From positions 3,100,001 through 3,164,000 of the forward strand of contig NZ_CP007139.1 in assembly GCF_000724625.1 (NCBI RefSeq): a stretch of DNA of 64,000 bases, given 5' to 3'. The DNA is from Fimbriimonas ginsengisoli Gsoil 348. Lineage in GTDB: Bacteria; Armatimonadota; Fimbriimonadia; Fimbriimonadales; Fimbriimonadaceae. The position numbers were made by a program, and so were the translations under genes. The notes beneath the pieces are model-generated. The model did not search any database. It saw only the letters and a program-made list of their open reading frames with translations, and was not told the origin of the DNA. Positions 23,605-31,718 of this stretch are shown one piece after another (the stretch's first letter is position 1; each line of letters begins with the position of its first letter).

Positions 23605-26600
23605 TCAGCCGATCTTTTTCTGCGGAAACGCCTTGTTTGGGTACTTCGGCGCGGGAGGCACCGGAACCGGCTTGTCTTTGATTTCCTTCGCCAGATATGC
23701 CAGCGCCGCCTCCAACTGGGCGTCCTTCCCAAGGAACGTCGCATGCGGTAGGTTGTCCACCACGAAATCCGGGTCCACTCCGTGTCCTTCGATCAGCCAT
23801 TTCCCTTCGGGACCGTACACCCCGTACTCCGCCGCCGTCGCGATCCCGCCGTCTCCCAGGAAGTTGCTTGAGGAGAGCCAGACCTCGCCGCCCCAGGTTC
23901 GGGTCCCGATGATCTTGCCGATCCCCAACCGCCGAATCCCCTCGGTGAACGCTTCACCGTCGGACCCGGTCCCTTCGTCGCAGAGGACCACGACGTGCCC
24001 ACGGAACGCGGACTGCATGTTCCAATAAGGGTTCCCGATGCGAGGTTGCCAGTAGAACCAAGCCTTACGGATCAGCTTCTCCAGGATCCACGAGTCGATG
24101 TTCCCGCCGCCGTTGTGTCGCACGTCGACGATCAATCCGGACCGGTTGAAGACGGGGTAGAAGTCGCGCTCCCACGTGGCGATATCGCCCGAACCCATCG
24201 CCCGCAGGTGCACGTATCCGATTGTGTTGTTGCTCGCCGACTCTACTTGCCGCCGTCGCGAGATCTCCCAGTCGGTGTACTGCAGATCGTTCGCCTGCCC
24301 TCCGGAGATCGGCCGGACGATCACGTCTCGCTCCTTGGCGGTGATTCCGTCCTTCACGTGCAGCAGCACCTGCTTACCCGCCTGGTTCCGCAGCAGCGCC
24401 CCAATGTCTGGCGCCCCCATCGTGTCCACCCCGTTCACCGCCAAAATCGTGTCGCCCGCTTTCAGCTCCGTCCCCGGTCGAACGAGCGGCGACAGGGTCT
24501 CTGGATAGTCGGGATCCCCCTGATAGATCTTCTCGATCCGAAATCCGCCGTTCGCCGCGTCACGCGTCAACAGCCCGCCCAGGTAGCCGATCCCGACCGA
24601 GTCGGGGCTCCGCCGGTTATCGCCGCCGTACACGAAGATGTGCAGCGCCGAGAGCTCGCTCACCATCTGCGCCAGCAGGTTGCTCAGCTCACTCCGGTCC
24701 CGCACCCGGTCCACGAGCGGCTCGTACTGCTTCCGCACCCGGTTCCAATCCACGGAGTGCATGTTTCGGTCATAGAAGTAGTCCCGCTCGAGACGCCACG
24801 CCTCCGCGAACATCTGCCGCCACTCCTCCCGTGGCTGGACTGCGAAGTTCCATCCCGAAAGGTCGACCGGCTTGTCCATCGCCGCCACCGGCGCCGAAGC
24901 TGGCATTGGAAAGAGTTTCCCGTCCTTGAAGACCACGAGCTTCTTCCCATCTTGCGAAAGTTGGTAGCCGCCGATGCTGGGGACGAGCACCTTCGGCGTT
25001 ACGTCCCGATCCTTGATATCGACCACAACCAGGTTGCGCGGTCCCGAAAGGGAAGCGTCTTGGACGATCAGCCGCTCGGCGGTCGCGCTCAGCAAGTTGT
25101 AGTTGCTTGCCGGAACCGGCACCTCCCACAGCCGCCCCTGAATTCCGTCGAGGTCGATCTCGACGTTGACGGGACCCGTCTTCGCGGGCGCGGCGGGAAC
25201 CGGCGTCAGCTCGTCCGGCGCCTCGAACGGAGAACGCAGCCCCTTCACCAGGCTAAGCGCGTAGATCTTGGTTTGCCGGTCGAAGAACGGCTCCGGCTGC
25301 CGCGTCCCCCACGGGGAACCTACCAGCGACCGGAAGGTGCGGTCCGACAGGAAGTAAAGCCATTTGCCGTCCGCCGACCAAGCCGGACTGGTGCTATCCG
25401 CCCGATCCGTGGTGACCGTCGTCGATTTGCCCGTGGCGACCGCCAGAAGGTTGATCCGAGAGAACGTGGACGACGGCATGACATATGCCAGCCACTTCGA
25501 ATCGGGCGACCAAGCGAAGTCGCTGATGGTGTCATCCAGACTCGAAGCCACCTTCGTCGAGACCTTGGTGGCGAGGTCCACGATCCAAAGCTCTAAGTCC
25601 TTGTTGTAGTAGGCAAGACGTTTGCCGTCGGGCGAGATCTTGCCCCCCATGTTCAGCACTTTGGAACCCGTGGTGATTTGCTCCGCGAACCCGACCCCGT
25701 TTGCCGGCATCTTCCACCACTCGGTTTCGCCCGATTGGTCGGAGAGCGCATACACCCACTTCCCATCGGCAGAGAACATGCCTCCGCGGTACCGCACCCC
25801 CGGCTTGCGTGACACCTCCACGAATCGCCCGGGCTCGACAGGCGCAACGAACACCTGCCCCCGCGCCGTAAGCGCGACCTTGCTCCCGTCGGCGGATACG
25901 TCGAGGCCGTTCATGTACGACAGCGGATCTTTCTGCCACCGATCCCTTGTTCCCTCGAAATCGGATTCGAGGGTCACGTCTAGCTTCTTATCCTCTCCGG
26001 TCGTCACATCGACCAGATGCAGGTCCGCCCCAAGCTGATAGACCACGCGCCCTTTGTCTATCGAGGCGCTTTGAATGTCCCAATTTTCGTTCTTCGTCAC
26101 CTGCTTGAGGTCGGTCCCATCCGGAGCCATCGACCACAGGTTCATCGAGCCGTCCCGGTCGGTTAGGAAGTAGATCCGCCCGTTCCACCACATCGGGTCC
26201 TTGCTCGTCCCCGCGTAGCTTTTGGTGAGGTTCACCGCCTCCGGCGACCCCTCGGTGTATTTCCAGATCCCCTGCGCGGTGCCCCCCTGGTACCGCTTCG
26301 TGTGGCTCCCTTGGAACCGCATCCGCGTAAAGAAGAGCGTCTTGCCGGTCGGGTCGTAGCATCCGTCGCTCGCCTGCGCGAGGGGGACCATCGCCGACTT
26401 TCGTGTGGCCGGGTCGATGGTCATCAGCTGCGTGTTCGGAAGGGTGGAGCGGATTCCCGTGGCGACGATCACGCGCCCATCTGGGGTCCACCCCGCCACG
26501 TTCATTCCCCCTTCGTAGGTGATCCGCCTTGGCAGCTCGCCGTCGAGCGACATCGTATACGCTTCGGTCGGCCCCTCGTACGTTCCTGTAAACGCCACCG

Positions 26601-26823
26601 CTTTTCCATCGGGAGAGATCGCCGGATACGAAGCCGGCGCCACGTGTCCGGTCAGCGCGTGCGCGAGTCCGCCGTCGATTCCCACTCGCCAAAGATCTCC
26701 CTGCGAAACGAAGACGATGTCGTTCCCCCGAATCGAAGGCTGCATGTAGTACCCGCGGTTCAAAGCGGAACCCTGGGCGGGATGAGCAAGGGAAAGGAGA
26801 ACAAGAACGTGACAGAAACTCAT
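23605..26823 (-). CDS. Tricorn protease homologue (S41 family), exported
   Basis: This large serine protease degrades oligopeptides. The 1072-residue length matches archaeal tricorn. A signal peptide (HVLVLLSLAHPAQGSA) implies export. Two beta-propellers fill about residues 25-630 (repeats such as YPAISPDGKAVAFTG, DFAWSPDSKWLAYV). Then come the C1 helical domain, a PDZ domain (about 790-860, LKAGDTILAVNGVDT) and the C2 catalytic domain. The likely catalytic His is near 727 (SALHIFVYGG), and the nucleophile Ser is near 955 (DEGTGSDGEAF). ATG 26823 is preferred over TTG 26832. Confidence 0.93.
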   Translation of the reverse strand: MSFCHVLVLLSLAHPAQGSALNRGYYMQPSIRGNDIVFVSQGDLWRVGIDGGLAHALTGHVAPASYPAISPDGKAVAFTGTYEGPTEAYTMSLDGELPRRITYEGGMNVAGWTPDGRVIVATGIRSTLPNTQLMTIDPATRKSAMVPLAQASDGCYDPTGKTLFFTRMRFQGSHTKRYQGGTAQGIWKYTEGSPEAVNLTKSYAGTSKDPMWWNGRIYFLTDRDGSMNLWSMAPDGTDLKQVTKNENWDIQSASIDKGRVVYQLGADLHLVDVTTGEDKKLDVTLESDFEGTRDRWQKDPLSYMNGLDVSADGSKVALTARGQVFVAPVEPGRFVEVSRKPGVRYRGGMFSADGKWVYALSDQSGETEWWKMPANGVGFAEQITTGSKVLNMGGKISPDGKRLAYYNKDLELWIVDLATKVSTKVASSLDDTISDFAWSPDSKWLAYVMPSSTFSRINLLAVATGKSTTVTTDRADSTSPAWSADGKWLYFLSDRTFRSLVGSPWGTRQPEPFFDRQTKIYALSLVKGLRSPFEAPDELTPVPAAPAKTGPVNVEIDLDGIQGRLWEVPVPASNYNLLSATAERLIVQDASLSGPRNLVVVDIKDRDVTPKVLVPSIGGYQLSQDGKKLVVFKDGKLFPMPASAPVAAMDKPVDLSGWNFAVQPREEWRQMFAEAWRLERDYFYDRNMHSVDWNRVRKQYEPLVDRVRDRSELSNLLAQMVSELSALHIFVYGGDNRRSPDSVGIGYLGGLLTRDAANGGFRIEKIYQGDPDYPETLSPLVRPGTELKAGDTILAVNGVDTMGAPDIGALLRNQAGKQVLLHVKDGITAKERDVIVRPISGGQANDLQYTDWEISRRRQVESASNNTIGYVHLRAMGSGDIATWERDFYPVFNRSGLIVDVRHNGGGNIDSWILEKLIRKAWFYWQPRIGNPYWNMQSAFRGHVVVLCDEGTGSDGEAFTEGIRRLGIGKIIGTRTWGGEVWLSSSNFLGDGGIATAAEYGVYGPEGKWLIEGHGVDPDFVVDNLPHATFLGKDAQLEAALAYLAKEIKDKPVPVPPAPKYPNKAFPQKKIG

Positions 26824-27392
26824 AGCTTCCAACCGGAAAATCCGGCTTCTACTTTATCGCATGTCCGCCCGAACCGCTCCGATGGTAGCATCGGCACCTT
26901 GCCGATGAACCCCCGGAGTGACAGGGTGCTGGCGTGTCGAGGTGTTAAGGCCGAAGGGATGGGCAACGGACCTCTAACGCCAACCCCGCCAGAGGCATCC
27001 CGACCGCGGAACGGTCTTTAGAAATTAGCCCCGGGTCAGCAGACCCGGGGAAGAGAGGCCGTCTGAACCGACCCCGGAGCGGGTCGCAGAACCTACCGCC
27101 TGTGCCAGACGACCTTGTATAGAAAGCCGAAGGGGCTTCCTAACGCATTCTTGGTCACGAGACGAAACGCACTCGCGCAGGTACGAGCCAACCTGCGGCC
27201 ACAACGCTTCGCGTTAGGAGGCAGCCGGAAACTGGGTGACGTCACTAACAAGACTAAGCTCTCGTAGTCTGTCAACACGGAGGCCACCCTCGCGGCGACC
27301 AAGTTGCGCTTGGCCGTAGGCACGAAATACAGTTGCCCAAGGCGCGACACTCCACATGGAAACCGCCCGCCCCGGTTATAATCGCTGCACGC
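26824..27392. repeat. Intergenic region with three repeat families, no gene seen
   Basis: This 569-bp divergent region holds a short family A fragment at 26881-26920 (GGTAGCATCGGCACC), a unit at 27003-27043 (GGTCTTTAGAAATTAGCCCC then GGGTC hairpin) that also occurs at 37391-37420, and a family B unit at 27151-27218 (GGTCACGAGACGAAAC then CGCAGGTACGAGCCAACCTGCGG). The family B unit closely matches 59866-59933. Open frames here are short and repeat-derived. Promoters for tricorn and the 27393 gene must lie here, but I could not place them. Confidence 0.6.
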
Positions 27393-28001
27393 ATGGCAGA
27401 CATGGCCGAGGTTTGGAAGCAGGCGCTTCCCGTCATCCTAAATCAGGTTTCGGGGCGTGGTGTTTGGGCAGCATTGAATGCGGCAAGGCCGGTCGCATTT
27501 GAGGACGGCATGCTTGTGCTCGGACTTGCTTCGCAGGATAGTGAGCTGGCCGGCCATCTTCGCATTCCCGCCACCAACCGGCTGATGGAGAACGTGATCT
27601 CCCGCGGCATCGGCTCCCCTACCCGCGTGCGAATCATCGACGGAACGACGCCCGCCGATTACGAAGTCGTCAAGCGGCGCGACGCCGAGCGACGCCGGCT
27701 GCAAGAAGCCGAGATGGTCAAGATGCGGCGCGAGCTGGAGGCCGGCTCCAGTTGGGATTCCGTCTACGACCAGCTCAGCCGCCGCTTCGCCGCCGTTACG
27801 AACAAGTCGCTCCCCCAGAACCGCGCCCGCTTCTTTGTCGAGGCGATCGAGCTGATTGCCGACACGCGAAAGGGAATGACGAACTTCGACGACATGGCCG
27901 AGCGAACGTTTGCCCGTTGCCTTGAGCGTGTGGCCCAGTATTGCGAGATTCCGAGTCCAATCGTTGCCATGTATGTGCTGCAACGCGCCGGCGAGCTGTA
28001 A
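27393..28001 (+). CDS. Protein with a DnaA N-terminal-like domain
   Basis: The first 90 residues (VWKQALPVILNQVSGRGVWA, ARPVAFEDGMLVLGL, NRLMENVI, VRIID) follow the pattern of the DnaA N-terminal oligomerisation domain, a small KH-like fold. There is no AAA+ or DNA-binding domain after it. Instead a charged helical region (about 100-202) follows. It may bind DnaA, DnaB or RNA polymerase, but this is inference from weak similarity. ATG 27393 is chosen; the frame to 27333 adds a basic leader. It ends directly at the GTG of the MBL gene. Confidence 0.6.
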   Translation: MADMAEVWKQALPVILNQVSGRGVWAALNAARPVAFEDGMLVLGLASQDSELAGHLRIPATNRLMENVISRGIGSPTRVRIIDGTTPADYEVVKRRDAERRRLQEAEMVKMRRELEAGSSWDSVYDQLSRRFAAVTNKSLPQNRARFFVEAIELIADTRKGMTNFDDMAERTFARCLERVAQYCEIPSPIVAMYVLQRAGEL

Positions 28002-28784
28002 GTGGCCCAGGCAATCGTCCTTGGGTCGGGAACGAGCAACGGAGTCCCTATGCTCGGGGTGGAATATCCGCCCGAATATCTGGCCAATCCTAAGAATCAT
28101 CGCACCCGCTCCTCGATCTTGATCGAAGGGCCGACCGGCAACCTCCTCGTCGATTGCAGTCCCGAAATGCGGCTGCAAATGTCTCGCGAGCGGATCTATG
28201 ACGTCGAGGCCGTCCTGATTACCCATACCCATGCGGACCATGTCATGGGAATGGACGACCTGAGGTCGATCTGCATGAAGACCCGGCAGGCGGTGCCGGT
28301 ATACACCCTCCCCATCTACCAAGAGGACATCCGCCGCATCTACTCTTACGCCTTTCGCGATTTCCCGGAGGGGGTTTTCGTCCCGCGATTTGACCTGCGA
28401 GACGTGCCTGTCGACCTGGAAGTCGGGGGACTACGCATCCGCACCTTCCTCGTGGAACACGGCGGGACGACCGTGATTGGCCTGCGCGTCGGCGGCTTCG
28501 CCTACATTACCGACGTCAGCCGAATCCCCGACGAGGCGATGCGCGAGTTGGACGATTTGGATGTCCTCATGATCGACGCGGTACGCATTCGGCCCCATCC
28601 AAACCACTTCAATCTCGAGCAGGCGATCGCAATTTCCAAGCAAATAGGCGCCCGTAAAACCTATCTTACGCACCTTAGCCACGACTACGACCACGACGAA
28701 ACCAATGCCCAATTGCCCTATTCTTTTGAGCTTGCGTGGGATGGACTTAAGATCCAAATCGAAGCTGAAGCCGCGTATTTGTAG
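28002..28784 (+). CDS. MBL-fold metallohydrolase (PhnP/RNase Z-like)
   Basis: A metallo-beta-lactamase-fold phosphodiesterase of 260 residues. The opening AIVLGSGTSNGVPMLG and the metal motif THTHADHVMGMDDLR (HxHxDH) are those of the PhnP / phosphoribosyl cyclic phosphate diesterase and RNase Z-like branch. Further ligands are D in YITDVSRI and H in THLSHDYDH. The GTG start follows the preceding stop with no gap. The substrate is probably a cyclic phosphate or phosphodiester. Confidence 0.87.
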   Translation: MAQAIVLGSGTSNGVPMLGVEYPPEYLANPKNHRTRSSILIEGPTGNLLVDCSPEMRLQMSRERIYDVEAVLITHTHADHVMGMDDLRSICMKTRQAVPVYTLPIYQEDIRRIYSYAFRDFPEGVFVPRFDLRDVPVDLEVGGLRIRTFLVEHGGTTVIGLRVGGFAYITDVSRIPDEAMRELDDLDVLMIDAVRIRPHPNHFNLEQAIAISKQIGARKTYLTHLSHDYDHDETNAQLPYSFELAWDGLKIQIEAEAAYL

Positions 28785-28933
28785 CAAATAAGCCCTAGCC
28801 CTGACACATAAAGGTAGTTCTGGGCGAATACTTAAACATGCCCGGGTCACTTAAAAAGGTGGCCTCAGATGAGCTCCAACTTTGCTTGCGGGTGCGTCAA
28901 ACTGAAGACGACCGCGTTATTTGTAGGGAAAAA

Positions 28934-29713
28934 ATGCCGCTGACTCCGGATCAACTAAATAAAGCCTGGCAGGAATTTAAAGTATTTCGAAGCCCGAATG
29001 CGCGCGTCGAATTGATCAACCATTACGCCTATCTCGTAAAGATCACTTCCGGCCGCCTTGTGACCAGTCTGCCGAACGGCCTCGAGCGAGAGGACCTTAT
29101 TAGCGCCGGCGTCGTCGGCCTCATCAAGGCCGTCGACCAGTTCGACCCGACGAGAGACGTCAAATTTGAAACCTATGCCATCGCCCTCATCCGCGGCGCT
29201 ATTTTAGAGATGCTCCGCAGCGAGGACTGGGTCCCCCGTTCCATTAGAGAGCGTCTGAAGGCGCTCGACCGGGCGATGATGTCGCTCGAATCGCGCATGG
29301 GCCGCCCCGCGACCGAGCAGGAAGTGGCCGACGATCTGGGAATTACTCGCCAAGAAGTCGGCGAGCTGATGGTCCGCATGGGCCGAACGAACGTTTACAG
29401 TCTCGACGACATCCTCGGTACCGGCGACGGTGAGGAATCGGTTCACTTCGTGGACATGCTCGCCGACGACAGCAGCGACACCGGTGGGGAAGTGGAAGGT
29501 CGCGAAATCCGCCGCCTCCTATCCGAAGGGGTCGACAAGCTCCCGGAGCGAGAGCGACTGGTAGTAGCCCTTTACTACTCGGAAGGTCTTACGTTCAAGG
29601 AAATCGGCAAAGTCCTCGGAGTCTCCGAGTCCCGCGTCTACCAGCTCCACACCCAAGCCATGTCCCGCCTCCGCAACTTCATGCGCCAAGTAGTCGGCGT
29701 CAGCCCCGTCTAA
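28934..29713 (+). CDS. RNA polymerase sigma factor, FliA/WhiG family
   Basis: This group 3 sigma factor has 259 residues: region 2 (about 20-95, REDLISAGVVGLIKAVDQFD, FETYAIALIRGAILEMLR), region 3 (about 100-150) and region 4 (about 200-255, LTFKEIGKVLGVSESRVYQLH). I chose ATG 28934 because AGGGA lies 5 bases upstream and the first 32 codons of the longer frame do not resemble the family. No flagellar genes are in the window, so its regulon is unknown. It might serve the pseudopilin genes, but no sequence evidence shows this. Confidence 0.93.
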   Translation: MPLTPDQLNKAWQEFKVFRSPNARVELINHYAYLVKITSGRLVTSLPNGLEREDLISAGVVGLIKAVDQFDPTRDVKFETYAIALIRGAILEMLRSEDWVPRSIRERLKALDRAMMSLESRMGRPATEQEVADDLGITRQEVGELMVRMGRTNVYSLDDILGTGDGEESVHFVDMLADDSSDTGGEVEGREIRRLLSEGVDKLPERERLVVALYYSEGLTFKEIGKVLGVSESRVYQLHTQAMSRLRNFMRQVVGVSPV

Positions 29714-29952
29714 CCAAGCGTTACGAAGTGGCAAGGCGGCCAAGCCGCGTGTATCAGGGTCGCCTCCTATCCCCCCTTTGCGCCTCCGCGCCTTAGAGTG
29801 CCTCTCGCCCGTTCCCCCTCAAACCCCTCCGCCCTCCGCATTCCCCCTTCCGCCTAGGAACCGTTGTCGCTCAACAAATTGTTGGTAACCTATTGCGGGT
29901 CGCTATTAGCGTCCGGCGCATCTTTCCAATCCCTTCGGGAGACTATATCGAT
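29714..29952. other. Intergenic region, promoter side of the parvulin-like gene
   Basis: No gene seen. It contains a CT-rich stretch, TTTGCGCCTCCGCGCC, reminiscent of a common low-complexity intergenic repeat. A 13-bp palindrome CAACAAATTGTTG at 29872-29884 precedes the lipoprotein gene and could be part of its control region. Confidence 0.35.
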
Positions 29953-31044
29953 TTGAAGTTAAGCTATCTTTCCGTTGCGGCCGCACTCCTCGCTTCCGGC
30001 ATTATCGGGTGCGCCAAGAAGGAGGCCGCAAGTTCGTCCGCCGCCGTTGCCACCGTCAACGGCGAACCGATTTCCGACCAGGATTACCACGACTACCTCG
30101 AGAGAATGAACATGGTGTTCGTTAACGGGGGGCAGGGACCTCAGCGCGTTCCCACCGTCGGCTCGGTTGGTTTCCAAGGGCTGCGAGACATCGTCGAGCG
30201 CCGGATCATCCTCCAGATGGCGAAAGAAGACGGCGTGCTTCCTACCGACGCCGACGTAACCAAGGAACTCGACGAGCGGACCAAACAGCAGCCGGACTAT
30301 GCGACCCGAATGATTTCACAGGGTGGCTACACGATGAAAATGCTGCGGAACGACATTCTGTTCGAACTCGCCCGAGAAAATCTGGTGACCAAGGGTGTCG
30401 TCGTTACGATGCCGGAAGTAGAGACCTACATCAAGGAAAACCCCAAGCAGTTCTCCGAACCGGCTCGGGCAAATCTCCTGGTCATCGCCCTTCAAGACGA
30501 TGCCAAGAAGAAGCAAGCCGACCAAGACCTGGCGGCCGGACAAAACTTCCAAACCGTCGCTATCCGCTATAGCGTCGACCCCCGTATCAAGGAGACCGGC
30601 GGCGCCTACCCTGAGAACGTCGTCGACCGAATGCCGAAACCGCTTCAGGATCTCGTGGCCAAAACCGCTCCGGGCAAGGCTACGGCGTGGATCCACGAAG
30701 GGGCAACCTGGATCAAGTTCTTTGTCCAGAGCAAGGCCCCCGCGAAGCCGATCGTAATGACGGAAGAAAAGAAAAAGCAGGTTCAGCGCGAGCTTAAGAA
30801 GAGCCGAGGCTCCTTGGCAAACGACCTTCCGCGCCGCCTAGGTGAGAAGATGAAAGCGGCCAAAATCGAAGTCGTTCCGGATCACCTGAACAAGCCGTGG
30901 ACGGCGATGATGGACGAGTTGAAGAAGTCCTCTCCCGCGCCCGCCGGCAACCCGGCCGGTCCCGGCGGCGCTCCTGGCGGCCCCGCTCCGACCGGAACGG
31001 CCCCTGCGCCCGGAAAGGCGACGCCCGGCGCTAAGCCAAAGTAG
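29953..31044 (+). CDS. SurA/PrsA-like parvulin lipoprotein
   Basis: This lipid-anchored folding factor has a lipobox in ASGIIGC, Cys20. A SurA N-terminal-like helical domain (about 30-170) is followed by a degenerate parvulin rotamase domain (about 172-265: ARANLLVIALQDD, FQTVAIRYSVDPRIKETGG). A charged helix and a 40-residue Pro/Gly/Ala tail follow. The start is TTG 29953, which places the lipoprotein signal at the N-terminus and has GGAG about 11 bases upstream; GTG 29893 is less likely. Several rotamase active-site residues are missing, so chaperone activity may dominate. Confidence 0.82.
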   Translation: MKLSYLSVAAALLASGIIGCAKKEAASSSAAVATVNGEPISDQDYHDYLERMNMVFVNGGQGPQRVPTVGSVGFQGLRDIVERRIILQMAKEDGVLPTDADVTKELDERTKQQPDYATRMISQGGYTMKMLRNDILFELARENLVTKGVVVTMPEVETYIKENPKQFSEPARANLLVIALQDDAKKKQADQDLAAGQNFQTVAIRYSVDPRIKETGGAYPENVVDRMPKPLQDLVAKTAPGKATAWIHEGATWIKFFVQSKAPAKPIVMTEEKKKQVQRELKKSRGSLANDLPRRLGEKMKAAKIEVVPDHLNKPWTAMMDELKKSSPAPAGNPAGPGGAPGGPAPTGTAPAPGKATPGAKPK

Positions 31045-31065
31045 ACGGCTTACACAAAAATGCCA

Positions 31066-31099
31066 AAGAAGCCCCGGCCAAAGACCGGGGCTTCTTAAT
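31066..31099. terminator. Bidirectional intrinsic terminator
   Basis: An 11-bp perfect stem (AGAAGCCCCGG / CCGGGGCTTCT) with a 7-base loop is followed by TTAATTT on the plus strand and preceded by A-rich sequence. It lies between two convergent genes. Confidence 0.85.
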
Positions 31100-31402
31100 T
31101 TATGCTGCCTTGGCTTCTCGAAGCAGGGTGCTCAGCAACGCTTGGCACTGGTCCCGCGAGAACTCGTCTGTGCGGACGAATTCGTCGAGCCGGTCGGCGA
31201 GACCGTCGAAATTCGGCTCGAGCCAAGTCCCGAACGGGTCCTGCTCGCAGTCGAGTTTTGTGAGGGTAAGACGCAATCGCGCCCCGTCGGGCCGGTTGAG
31301 GCCCTGTCGAATAAGGTTAGGAATGGACGTATAAACGCCGTGAACGTCGGAGTTGCCGTCTGAATAAACGTACTCCGTGACCCAATAGACCCGTCGAAAC
31401 AT
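31100..31402 (-). CDS. Hypothetical protein
   Basis: It has 100 residues with no membrane helix. The N-terminus is beta-rich (RRVYWVTEYVYSDGNSDVHGVY), the centre is RLRLTLTKLDCEQDPFGTW, and the C-terminus is helical and acidic. I recognise no family. A terminator stands directly after its stop and its start is isolated, so it is a single-gene unit. Confidence 0.65.
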   Translation of the reverse strand: MFRRVYWVTEYVYSDGNSDVHGVYTSIPNLIRQGLNRPDGARLRLTLTKLDCEQDPFGTWLEPNFDGLADRLDEFVRTDEFSRDQCQALLSTLLREAKAA

Positions 31403-31718
31403 CTTTGTTCTTCCTTGTCAAGCGGCGACGCTGCCGCGGATCTCCTTCGATAAAGAAGACACTAAATGGTACCTCCAGCGTTCGAAGTCGACTCTCCAGC
31501 GCGTCCTTATAGGTCCAATGATGGGTCAGACGGGCGGTTTCAGTAGGGCTACGCTTAGTTGAGATGGTGTAGCCGCAGGTTGGCTCGTACCTGCGCGAGA
31601 GCTTTTCGTCGTAGCGTCGGCGCCCTCGCCGATGATTCCGGTGCACCTTCCGTACGCCGGGCGCAGGTACGAGCCAACCTGCGGCTACAACGCTTCGCGT
31701 TAAGCGCCGACGCTTCCC
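31403..31718. repeat. Inverted B-A-B repeat composite in a 316-bp gap
   Basis: At 31570-31702 two inverted family B hairpins (AGCCGCAGGTTGGCTCGTACC and CGCAGGTACGAGCCAACCTG, then CAACGCTTCGCGTTA) flank a family A unit (GTAGCGTCGGCGCCCTCGCC). The same modules occur in a different order at 59765-59933. The remainder, 31403-31569, holds nothing I recognise. The block lies directly after the ABC permease stop. Confidence 0.8.

Noticed and set aside
27093-27350. 85-codon minus-strand frame in the tricorn upstream region
   Set aside because: It is largely composed of the family B repeat and gives no sensible protein.
28002-28784. MBL-fold protein as a beta-lactamase
   Set aside because: The opening GSGTSNGVP and overall layout belong to the PhnP/RNase Z-like branch, and there is no signal peptide.
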